From Ignelater luminosus (taxonomy: Eukaryota > Arthropoda > Insecta > Coleoptera > Elateridae), in contig VTPC01003572.1 in assembly GCA_011009095.1 (NCBI GenBank), positions 1 through 64,000 on the forward strand: a stretch of 64,000 nt of DNA, read 5' to 3'. The notes below the pieces were generated by a model. The model saw only the letters and a list, made by a program, of their open reading frames with translations, was not told the origin of the DNA and did no database searches. The position numbers and the translations under genes are program-made. The stretch's first letter is position 1. Every line of letters begins with the position of its first letter. Below are positions 9,655-20,127 of the stretch, one piece after another.

Positions 9655-10460
9655 CACTAGCGTATGCTGCAAAGTTGCAGAAAAAATGGTAGAGGTACGA
9701 CTCGGAGAGTACTTATGAAATCTCAAGGCGCCATAAGCAGGGTTTCATCAACACCGGTCTGCTACTGATCAACTAGTAAACTGTACACAGTCCGTTTAAA
9801 GACGACTTTCACCACAAGCTATCAACCCTTGCTGTCCTTATTGGACTTCAAAGCAGCTTTTATGTTAAGTCTGGCGCTCCATGCTGATTCACAAGCTGAA
9901 GAAGCGCTGTGTTTCCAGTAGTATGCTAAAGTGAATCAAACATTTTCTTTCACACCAGATTTCAGCGAGAGACATCGTCCTTTAGACAGTTGCCTCAGGG
10001 TCTTCCATAGGGAGCGATTTTAAGCTGTCTGCTATTCAATATAATGATCGACGACTTGAAAACTGCCAGTGAAAGCATTCCAGGAGTAGCAATATGAAAA
10101 GTTTAAAGAAAGCTATTAAGCCACAATGGAAGCTGTCAAAAACTGAGTGGACGAGAATAAACTTATTGTCAGCACAGTCTTCCAACTATTTACAATGTCC
10201 ATTAAAGCCCCACAGTTTCAATATAACATACAACAATGTGAATTTAGAGAGAACTAACCTCTCAAAATATCTTGGAGTTTTCTCGGATACTGAGTTAACA
10301 TGGTCAAGTCACATTAATAGTACCTACAGTTGACAGGACCAACAAACGAAACAACCTTTTAAAAAACTTATAGTTACCAAATAAGGGACAACTGCATATA
10401 AAACATATGTCAGATCGACCCTCGAATATGCCAGTGAAGTAGTATCCCTTCCAATCCAGC
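9655..10460 (+). mobile_element. Jockey-like LINE ORF2 (reverse transcriptase) relic
   Basis: Broken plus-strand frames carry RT landmarks in order: GFHQHRSATDQLV (about 9.74 kb), KLKKRCVSSSMLK (about 9.89 kb), then FRQLPQGLP and GAILSCLLFNIMIDDL, and finally KPHSFNITYNNV and LSKYLGVFSDTELTWSSHIN (10.2-10.3 kb), ending near YVRSTLEYASEV. The QG-x-P and YLGV-x-x-D-x-x-L-TW motifs are diagnostic of jockey-group reverse transcriptases. The YxDD box is missing between about 10.06 and 10.1 kb and stops are frequent, so it is inactive. Confidence 0.78.
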
Positions 10461-11419
10461 CCAAGATTGAATTGTGCGCCGCCACCGCCTCTCAACGGAG
10501 CCAAGGCAGGACAATTACCAGATGCTACTCCAGACCCCTCACTAGTTTTCATCCACAGCATCGACCCCGAACCGGACCACGACAACGGCTTTAGAGAAGT
10601 CGCTGGCTATTCCAGGACGAAACACCGCAAACTATCCGTGGCAGAACCGCAGCCGGCCTCCACGGCTAATCGCTTCTCCGCTCTAGGAGCCGAGAGCTTC
10701 ACACGGCAGAATCTCGTCGTCACAAAGGCCAAAAACCTGCGTGACGGCATTATGATCCAGCCGGGGACGGTGCGGGACTTCCACGGAATCCGAGAGGTTC
10801 TCGAGAAGAAGAAGATGCCATGTCACTCCTGCCAGTTGCCTGCGGAGAAACCAATCAAGGTCGTCCTTTGGGGTGTCCCAGAAGTCATCACCGCCAAAGT
10901 GATGAAAGAAGATCTAGCCAGAAGAGTCCTCTGGTCCTCGTCCTCCTGCACAGGACCGCCGAGGCCAAGGAAATTTTTCGGGCCACGGAGTTATTCGCTC
11001 TGAAGATCGCCGTTGAACATCCGAGGCTGTAACACACATCACACCGCGAACTGTGTGAAGTCTCGCCAAACGCCCGCCACATGTGTAAACTGTGGCGGCC
11101 CTTATCCGGCTAACTATACAAGGGGTGCCCCCGGTATCCCCGAGTAGCAAGCGCGTCATCCCTGGGAGTGCGGCCCACAATAAACACAAACCAAGGCCGC
11201 CCAACCTCACAACCCGACCGCCAAGCAGCCTCCTGTACAGACCTGGCGAGAAGCGCGAGCCAACCGCACCAGCCAGAAGCACCGGTCTCGACTTCGACAA
11301 GCTCTTCAGGACGCATGCAGACGCTCGGTCGGAATCTCTACGAGGCTCCCGGCCTCGTTGAGATGCTGATCGCCATAGGACCATTCGTCAAGGAAGTCAT
11401 GGCTACCTGGGTAGCCTAG
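10461..11419 (+). mobile_element. Jockey-clade LINE ORF1 (gag) relic, copy 2
   Basis: A plus-strand gag frame has a proline-rich start, then QPASTANRFSALGAES, NLVVTKAKNLRDG, PCHSCQLPAEKPIKVVLWGV, TAKVMKEDLARR and, after a frameshift near 10.95 kb, EAKEIFRATELFALKIAVE. The block after the QLP motif resembles the domain that precedes zinc knuckles in jockey-type gag proteins. A decayed knuckle follows (TCVNCGGPYPAN). It ends with MLIAIGPFVKEVMATWVA and a stop at 11417-11419. It is homologous to 3.85-4.92 kb. No ORF2 of the same element follows, so it is 3'-truncated or rearranged. Confidence 0.75.
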
Positions 11420-12476
11420 AAGACACGAAGCCAGTTGGTCAAGACCAGAAGAATTACCGAGCGACGTAGTTAGAGTCTCCAGAGCTAACCCCATCAAATC
11501 CTTGAGCGCCTTCCAAGCCTACTTTACTGCCTTGCATCCAACAAACGAAGATCGAGTGTATCGACTACTGACATCACTATCAGACGAGCGTTGTGTTCAT
11601 CTATCAACACCTTCCACTGTTTTATTCATATGGTTAACAGATGCTTCTCCATGTACTATTTTGCTATTTTTTAGTTTGTTCTTTTTATAACTATCGGGAT
11701 TTAGCACTCATTTTCTTCTCTTTTTAACTGGAGAGGTACTTGAAGTACGTTCAGTATCCAACATCTTACCACAGTGAACTCTATTTAATAAAACCACTGA
11801 TAACCGGATTGCATCAGTCAGAGACTCGATAGAAAATAATCAACTGGTAGGTATTGATGAACGATGGGAGAGGAGGTGGGATGTTCACATGCTGTTCACA
11901 AGTTCATTTTGAAAATGGGCTATCTCTGGGAGATGACCTCTTTTCCAAATGCCTAGCAAGAGCCTGGCCTTTTAAAACTGCTTTTTTGTGAGATGACTTG
12001 TTTTCTGGTATTAAGCGATTATTCTGCACTCATGTGACAGAGTATGCTGTATTCCAAAATTGTTACAAAATATACTATTCTACAATAGTAATAAATATTC
12101 AAGTAGAAACAGCAATATAATTCTTAAAACACAAGCGTGAATTGATTGCATATAAATACTCTAACAGTCAAGAACGAACAACTTTATCAGTTCTAATTAT
12201 TTTATTAATAAATGTAATACAAAATATACAAACATAAAACATCATGCTCTTCTGAAACATTCAAGTACACTAATTCACATAATAATGTTCCAAATATTAA
12301 TATTGGGAATTAACCTCAAGATTCTAGGGGAAAATTGTGGAAACTTCGCATTAATTAACTGAAAAAGGATGCACAATTACATAAACATTTCCAGGGTTGC
12401 CTACTTTTGTTATTTATCATGTTCTGTTTGTTAATCTTTTTTTAAAATTTAATACGTTTTACAGAACAACTTAACC
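11420..12476. other. Spacer without recognisable gene
   Basis: The first 100 bp continue the LINE copy. The remainder is AT-rich with no coding frame or named repeat that I can support. Confidence 0.4.
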
Positions 12477-12480
12477 TTAA

Positions 12481-14047
12481 GAGTCTTCTTTACACCCGTG
12501 TAAAAAAATCGTCAAGAAAGAATGTAAAATTCTAAGAGAACACGATGCATCTGGTGTGTAGTACAAAACAACTTTGTAGATTTTTAAAATTACCTGCATT
12601 TAAAATTTTAAACCTTCAAAATAAATCCTAAAAGTCCGAAAATGCCAACAATGTGCACCCATTGACAAATTCTGACTTTAGTTTATATGAGAGTAACTGT
12701 ACATGAGTTCACAAACAGGATTAAAATATTTCACTGCAAAGATTCTCCTTTTATTGACTATTTTAAACGCAATTATTTACATCTTACTACTAGTCTAAAA
12801 GCGGAGTTGGTTTAAATATTCCAGATGAAATACCTGCGTAAGTATTTTTAAATAGGTACGACATTTGTTTTAGGAATCACAGAGTTGAAGATTTAATTTG
12901 CCTTATCTTCATGAAAACGTATGAATAGCGTAGCATATTTATGTCTATTTTATGTTTTAGGTGAAATCACAGAAACTCACTTTTTCTGTTACACCCGAGG
13001 CAAATAGTTTGTCACTGTTGAATACTACCTGTAATTACATTATTATTTTATAGCAATAGAAAGTTATAATTCTTATATTTATTTGCAGCAACAACTCAAG
13101 AAGTACAAATAGATTTTGAAACGACTCCTTGTGATGGTGTCGTTTCATCAAATGATTGCGAAACAGATCAACCACGGGAAACAGTTGATGCTTCTTTACC
13201 TACGACTAGCGCACGTAAGGAAAATAACGTACGAATACAAGTACTTATTTTTTTTCCATCTCTTATGTTTACTATAAGCCACTTGTGTGTTTACAGAAAA
13301 AGCTTCTTGGTAGAAGAATAGTCGACATACATTTATTAGACCAGCTCAGGATTTTGGATTCACACGATTCGAAATACAATTGAATCACTTATTATTAAAA
13401 GGACCTAAGTCACTTTTTAGTTTTCGAGATTTATACATTTATGCATTAACATACGGTACTTACATCGTTTGGTTTAAGAAAGAATAAATGAAAAAGCGCA
13501 ATATATATATATTTATTGTGAAGATATTACTCTAAAGGCTTAAAGGTTATACCCTTCTACATACAAACGCAGGTATAATAACTGTTGTAATTCCAATAAG
13601 GGACACTAGTTTTTTGCTTTTTTAGTCACATTCCCCGTTTCATCTTTTTTTTTTGCTATTTGACAGTTTTTAGTTCAAAACTTTGTCATGACAAGTCTGC
13701 ACTTTACAAAGTCAAATTTTATGAAAATTGCATTTTCGGAGCACCATGATAACATAATTACTGTTTTAAAATTTGCACTAAAATAAATTCTAATGTAATC
13801 TAGAAGGTACAAGAAATGATTTGATCGGAGGAATTTTTAATGATCTAAGAGCTCCACAATTTACAAATGAAGTCAAGATTTTATTGCAAACGTTATCTTT
13901 TGTTTTTGAGCTTATTAAGCAAAAAACCCAAAAAGCATCCGATTATGGAAAATTTTTTTAAAATTAACAATTCGTTGGTGCATTTTAAAGTTATGTTGGC
14001 GCGCATTTAGATATTTCTCTCTTATATTGGAGGTGTAAAGAAGACTC
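12481..14047. mobile_element. TTAA-flanked DNA-transposon-like element, 1567 bp, 16-bp TIRs
   Basis: The left end GAGTCTTCTTTACACC (12481-12496) is repeated exactly in inverted form at 14032-14047. Both ends are directly flanked by TTAA (12477-12480 and 14048-14051), the target duplication used by piggyBac-type transposases. The interior is AT-rich, lacks a piggyBac transposase frame and carries two exon-like pieces of another arthropod gene family (13089-13383). It may be a non-autonomous piggyBac-like element. The TIR does not start with the CCC common in that superfamily, so the assignment is tentative. Confidence 0.65.
13089..13383 (+). pseudogene. Two-exon remnant of a GRRIVDI-type arthropod repeat gene
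   Basis: An acceptor (atttgcag) precedes an open stretch at 13089-13228 rich in T, S and D (for example FETTPCDGVVSSNDC), which can splice at AAC|gtacga to 13297-13383 after ttacag. The joined frame stays in phase and reads KKLLGRRIVDIHLLDQL, then DSHDSKYN and a stop. The GRRIVDI-x(n)-L-x-x-H signature recalls the N-terminal region of an uncharacterised, transposon-associated family common in arthropods. This is memory-based. The rest of such a gene is missing. An AATAAA follows near 13481. It lies wholly inside the TTAA-flanked element. Confidence 0.45.
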
Positions 14048-14174
14048 TTAAGAGTCATATAATGAAGAATAGAAATATAAAAGTTTTTCAATAAAAAATA
14101 GTTGAGCCAGTATCAAATATATAAAAATGACAAATATAATCAAAATTACAAGTACAATTAAAATCAATTAAAAT

Positions 14175-16588
14175 CTAAACGTGAGATGAAGAATTCTCCT
14201 TGTCGTCAACTGCAATGTTGTCTTTACTTGAGAACTTTGGACTTATTGGAGTGGTTAATGGTTTAGAAGCTACAGGTTTCACTTCTCTATAACGACGAAT
14301 CGGTTGAGCTTTATACTCAGTAAGTATTCTGAGCTTTTTGAGCTCTTCTTTTTCTTTAAGCTGCATTTCTTCTTCCTTCTAAAATAATAGAAGACAATAC
14401 GTTAACAAACACCACAATTTATAAATTTGAAAGTTAAATTCCACCTCTTTTAATATTCGAGCAAGTTCCTCTTCCTTTTCTTTCTTTTTCTGCTCAAACA
14501 TTTCTCTTTCTTTGGCACGTCTTTCTGTGCTTAGGGTAAACTCGGAAAATTCCGTCGTATGTTCTTCCTTCTTTGGCTCGAACGGTTTCATTTGCAAAAC
14601 CTTGGCAGGTTTTGCTTTAAATGTTTTAAGCTAAAGGACATTTATTAAATAATTGATGGCAAAATTATCTAGTGTACCTACCAAAGAAGCATCGCTATGA
14701 TGATGTTTCACAAAAGATTTCTCACTTGCAGGTGATTTGAAAATATTTGACGGAGCTGGCCGAGCGTGGAATTCCCGTGCTTTTTTTTCTTCTTGTATTA
14801 CCTAAATCATATTTTATAGTTATATTAGTTTTATAAGAAAATAAAATAATTGTGATTTTTATTTTGTTAGACTTGACAACTACAAATCATAACGTAACCT
14901 AAAAATCCACTCCTGTCAGATTTTCCCGGCTTACTCTTTTGTTTTACAATTTGGAACGGATAGTAACATAATAATTACCTCATTGATTAATTTCTCTCTT
15001 TTCTTTAGCACTTCCTTATCCCTTTGCTCAAAACTAAATGGTAAGGGTTTTGTAGGTCCTAATTTGAAGGTGTGTGGTTTATCGTTAGCAATTCCATTTT
15101 GCACTACCTACAATTAATGTTATGCGACTATCGTTTTTTATACAATACACAGTTTTACTACCTCATTTTTAGTATGTTCAACACCATGACGCTTCATTAG
15201 ATTTGGTGTGACAGGATTCGTGCACAAAATATTCTTAATTATTGGTTTTGGTGGCTCTAATGTAGATTTAGGTAGTGGTTTAGCATGGAACTCATATGGT
15301 GGAAGTGTAGGTGATATGAGAGTCTAGAAAATATTTATATAATCTCCTTGATAAAATTTAAATATGCAGAAGAAAAAACCTTTCTTAAAGGTACTTCTGT
15401 TAGTTTAAATGGCTCAGGTTTAGTAGATGGTTTTTTTGTTACATTACACTTCAACTGAACTGGTCCATTTAAGATTTTTGGATTTACTGGACGTGCCTTA
15501 ATTTGATACCTGAAAATATACAATAATGTAATTCTGTCGTCAAACTTTTACTAGATAATTATTACTTTTTGGCTTCTTCCAATTCTTTTAATTCTTGTTC
15601 TTCCCTGGATAGAACAACATTAGGTCTTGCTCGATGCTTCGTTGCAAGAGCGGGCGATTGAGGAATAGTACTAGGAACTGGACCGGAATGTTTAAAAACC
15701 AAATTTTCGTTAGTCTTAGCTGTAGAATGGAAGCGTTTTGGAGTTTTTAGATGGAATTGGTTAATCGCTTCAGCCATACTGACATATTTCTTTAAACACA
15801 AATTTTCTTGGGATACACATTTACATTTTGGTTGTGAAAGTTTATCGATGTGATCCTAAATTTATGAGATTTAATAGATTTTAATATTAATAAAGAAACG
15901 TGCTACCTTAGAAATAGAACGACCCCTAGACAACATTGTGTTTGATATTTTCTGTTTTAGAAGAGTTTTCTGATTGTTGAAAGTGCTCAACTTCTTAACG
16001 CCATTACTAAAACAAACTGAATCAAAACTAGAATAACAAGAACATATTAAAACAAACCTAATTATATCAATTTCATTATTTATCTCAGGAGAACTTGCTC
16101 CATCTTCATTAATCACAATACAATCCATACTCAATGATTTTCTTAAGCCGTTAGGATTTTGTCGTAAACACTTTTCAGTATCACCAAACTTGCCTATTTT
16201 TTGAAACAAAATGTTCATAAAAATTAATACATGAATGAGTACATTACTCACTAACCTGGAGTTTTCTTTAATGGCGTGTAAAATTCATATTCAAAACCTT
16301 GTTCTCCACTGTCGTTAATAAGTTGTGGAGAATCGGCTAGGGCACTGCTGTGGTTCTCATGTTCCATTTCTGGAATTAATAATCAGATAGAAAACGCAAA
16401 ATAATTTTTTAACAATCTTTTTCTGATGATAGAAAAAGTCTTCAAAAAGCATAAAACGTAAAAGTAGATAACTGCATAAAAGCTTATCTTAACATACCAA
16501 AGAATTTCTCCGTCGTTTTTACATCTTCATGGTCAAGGTCCTTTGAAAAGTCTAGAAAATCGGGAGCATTATAAGAAAATCGATCCAT
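14175..16588 (-). CDS. TPX2: TPX2 homologue, spindle assembly factor, 553 aa, 11 exons
   Basis: Exons in transcript order: 16588-16498, 16369-16256, 16193-16058, 16006-15907, 15855-15566, 15509-15380, 15323-15162, 15107-14979, 14801-14682, 14630-14445, 14378-14175. All junctions are GT-AG and all phases agree, giving 1662 nt. The N-terminus MDRFSYNAPDFLDFS resembles the vertebrate TPX2 motif that binds and activates Aurora A. The middle has TPKRFHSTAK and IPQSPALATKHRARP, and the second half has repeated TPX2-type F-x-A-x-P motifs (YEFHAKPLPKST, REFHARPAPSN, KTFKAKPAKV) in basic coiled-coil-prone sequence (KKKEKEEELARILKE). TPX2 nucleates and bundles spindle microtubules downstream of Ran-GTP. 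At 553 aa it is shorter than the human protein. METTL17 lies upstream on the same strand. Confidence 0.9.
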
Positions 16589-17662
16589 TTCAGTTTAATG
16601 AGATTATTTTAATAAAAAAAAGCACTGAGTATATACACTAAAACTGAAAGTGAAATAATTAATTTCACTTAATTTCTTCTAAACAATGTGTCAACACGAC
16701 ATTCAGAAAGTGACGGTTACACAGCGTATAGCGACTTTTAAAAACATTTTCAAACATTCAAATTACTGCTTGAGTGCGCAGACGCGCATTTAGTTGCGTT
16801 CAATAAAATGCAATTATTTACAAAATTACACTTTTTTCAATTAATTAACTATAAAAACACAGTATGTTAACCAAAGATAGCAAATCTATTAACCTTTTTA
16901 GCACACGTTGTTGAAGGACACATAACCCTATTTTAAAGCTGATTTTAAACGTTACACACGTATTTTACCAGCTGATATTTATCTTGTAACGTATACAATA
17001 TACAGAATACAACATGAAAAATCCACACAACGTACACAAAATTCAGTTTCTTTACCTCCAACAAAATGAATCTTGACATTAAAATCTAACCTATTCCTTC
17101 TCAACATAACCTCGAATAATATTTTGACACTTTAATTTCTAGCGTACATAGGGGCTTAATTATTTCAAAGATGTCGGCGAATCAAACTAAACTCAAATTT
17201 AAATTATTTTAAGTTATGCTCCTGCTATAAATGCAATGTTGACAATTTTTACAAGGATTTTATTGCTCACATTCACGCTATTTTCGCCATTTTTAATGCA
17301 ACTGGGCTGTGAGCAAGCAATCCAATAAATTATTTTTATATTTTCTTATTAGATGCTTTACATTCTTACATCATAACATTTCTTGGCAACATAATTTGAA
17401 CTTCAGATACATAACCTTGAATTACAGTTGCTTTATCGAACAACCAATTGAGACTGAAGCAAGGCTGCGATAGTTAACAGATTATAAAACCATGTATAAA
17501 TATGAGTTACAAATTCCTCCCAGTTTTTGATGGGAAGATTTTGTAACACGAAGTTTAGAAATTGCATACAATGAAACATAATTATAAACATTAATACAGA
17601 TTTTTGTAGTTTTTAATGATTTCAATAAAAATTACAAATATATACACTTATATAAATAAATA
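16589..17662. other. Spacer: TPX2 promoter side and METTL17 3' flank
   Basis: AT-rich, no coding frame. A gtgcgcagacgcgca stretch about 180 nt upstream of the TPX2 ATG is the only GC-rich promoter-like patch. No TATA box was assigned. Confidence 0.4.
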
Positions 17663-19483
17663 TTAGGAATTGTTATCGTCTTGATCATGTTTACTGCAGG
17701 TATCACTTTCGATTTCCACTGGTAATCGATCCCCCCATTCAGATGACCGGGCACAACGATATGCAGCCCTAAAATAAATTTTTGATGGTTTTTCATTATT
17801 TAACAGAGGATTAAACAAACAATACATACTTTCCATACTTAGAAGCTGTAAAGATAACTTCTTCTAACTTTCCAACAGCTGTACACATTCGACAAATTGC
17901 GTGCCTCGATTTTAGTAGAGGTGGTCTTACTATTCTTGGCCATTGTGGATCATTTCCATTTCGTTTTCCTTATTTGAAAATATATTAAGTGGTAATACAT
18001 AAGAGAAATCTGGTAAATACCAACCCTTTTTTAATATTACATAGGAGTAGCGCTCTGTTTTTAATGAGGAAGGACCACTAAATGGGAGCGACATGAAGGA
18101 TACTTCAAAATTACATGGTGTGTTGTCTGTTAAGAATCTGGGGCAAATCATATCATGTGGACACTAAATAAAATAAAAGGATATTATATGTAATAATTCT
18201 TGTATTAATTTGTCTTACCGGACTAAAAACATGTCCTATGTTTGTTTCGTCCTTAATATTTAAAATAAAATCTCGAACTTCGTTAACTACCTACAAACAA
18301 CCTTATCAATTCTCATGTAAAAGGAAACTATTAAATGATCACCTTAAAACCTGCATTTGTGCCATGCTCAACAATAACTAAATAACTAGCAGTTTTATTC
18401 CACAAATTCAAAATTGTTTGAAGCCTTGACCTCAACGATGGTAATTCCAACAAAGTATATGCACATACAACCAAATCATATGCTACCTGAAATACAATTT
18501 AAAAACATCAAATCATTTAATATTGCATAACTTACATTATTAGCTGGTAAGAATTGCCTATAAAAAGTGCCTTTCAAATTAACCGATTTGGTTCCCCTTC
18601 CGCCTTGTAATAGTAACTGAGCTAAATCATTCATATCCCTTGAAGAATCAACATTGAAATATTCAAATACACTTTTCTTCCAATATAAATTTGCTGCCCT
18701 TTAATTATCACTTATTAATTAATTAACTCTTTACATTCTATTCCCAAAATATTTTACCATGTTGCTGTTCCTGTTCCAGATCCAAAATCAAACAAACTTT
18801 TTGGTTGAAAACTAACATCTCTTGTATTAATTTCAGAAAATATTCTAACCAAAGCAGCATAATCAGGTGCAAATCGAGCAAATAAATATAACAACGAATT
18901 ATAACCATTATAATTTACAGCAGTCCAATTATAAACAACACGACGTAATTTCTTTTGTAATTTATCTTTTACCACCTGTTGAAATCTTTCCTCGTCATCA
19001 TTTTTTCTATTTGATTTAGTTTCGGCCGTTAATACTTCTTGTAATAATGCTCTTTTAATGTTTTTTAATTCGCCTTGTTCAGTTGGTGCTAAACGGCAAC
19101 TAAGATGTCTTTCAAATGCATGACCATTCTCAATTAATGCTTTTACAGAATGATCTAAAATAATAACAGAATACTGTGCTTGTCTTAATTCGATTACTAT
19201 ACTTATATACCTTCTGCAACATTTACCATAGCCTTTAATACATTATCTGGTAATGTTACTACTCTAGGTTTAACCCTTCCGGGATGATTTCTAGGTTTAA
19301 TAACTGCATTTTCTATATTGGTGCTAATTTCCTCGTCGAGTTTTACATTTGGTTTCAGCTTGGAAGAAAACTAAGAATAAAAATAAACAAATTAAATAAG
19401 GAATATGAATAATTCAAAATGCATACATATCGTATAAGGTTTGGAAGTTTGATAATTTCTTTTGAATGTCTACTTGTAATCAT
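17663..19483 (-). CDS. METTL17: METTL17/Rsm22-type mitochondrial ribosome assembly methyltransferase-like protein, 458 aa
   Basis: Exons: 19483-19427, 19370-19211, 19154-18758, 18698-18536, 18486-18343, 18290-18219, 18163-18025, 17968-17830, 17768-17663. The sum is 1377 nt and all junctions are phase-consistent GT-AG. The N-terminus (MITSRHSKEIIKLPNLIRYF) is basic and amphipathic, as expected for a mitochondrial presequence. SLFDFGSGTGTATW is the SAM-binding motif I region, preceded by APDYAALVRIFSEI. The C-terminal part has CPHDMIC (Cys 332, 338), a further Cys at 348, and CRMC (403, 406), matching the cysteines reported to bind an Fe-S cluster in METTL17 proteins. Length is close to the human 456 aa. 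The family is needed for mitochondrial small-subunit assembly. It is divergently arranged with XPR1. Confidence 0.9.
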
Positions 19484-20127
19484 TTTATTGAATAAAGTCT
19501 CTTAATGCTGTAATAGGAGCATGCTATTATGTTTTTTGAGAACTATTAAAAAGGTGGAAAGATATGTAGTGGAGACTAATAATAATAAAACATGTAGGTA
19601 GACATAGACGGGTTTGTTTTTTAAAATCCTTTCTTTTATCACAACTTATTATTGGATATAAACCCACTAAAAGCAAAGATTACTAAACTAAACGCAATGA
19701 GAATTGACAAAATGAAGTTTGAAATTATAATTAGGTTATGTTTTTTGACACATGTGATTTGCGTAGTATTATTAGAATATCATCGACGGGACTTTAAGAA
19801 TTACGTTGATGTTTATTTAAGATTGTATGCAAATAGAGAAAATCTAGTTTGTATACAAGATTACAGCTTTTTGTATCCTTGATAAGAATTGAGAAAAGTG
19901 TCAAGGTTATTTATTATTGAAAAGGGAGCCGTGTCTCGTTGTGACCAGTAGTTACTTTAGACACAACACAGCTGCTGTAGATAATTTCGATTTCTACTTT
20001 TCAGCAGACGCCAAAATGGAGGGGGTGGACGTCAGACGTCTCTTATTTTTATTTTTTTTTAAGGAAAATGTGAGGAATATATTTAAAGTTTAGTTGTGAA
20101 ATAATGGTTATGAAATAAATTAGAACA
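19484..20127. promoter_or_regulatory. Shared upstream region of divergent METTL17 and XPR1
   Basis: The 644 bp between the two start codons should hold both promoters. There is no TATA box that I would trust. A 76-codon plus-strand frame at 19652-19882 has one hydrophobic segment but no recognisable family and is not called as a gene. A GA-box-like gagggggtggacg patch lies near 20018. Confidence 0.4.

Noticed and set aside
19652..19882. 76-codon plus-strand ORF between METTL17 and XPR1
   Set aside because: No family match from memory, no polyadenylation or promoter evidence, and it lies where both promoters should be.
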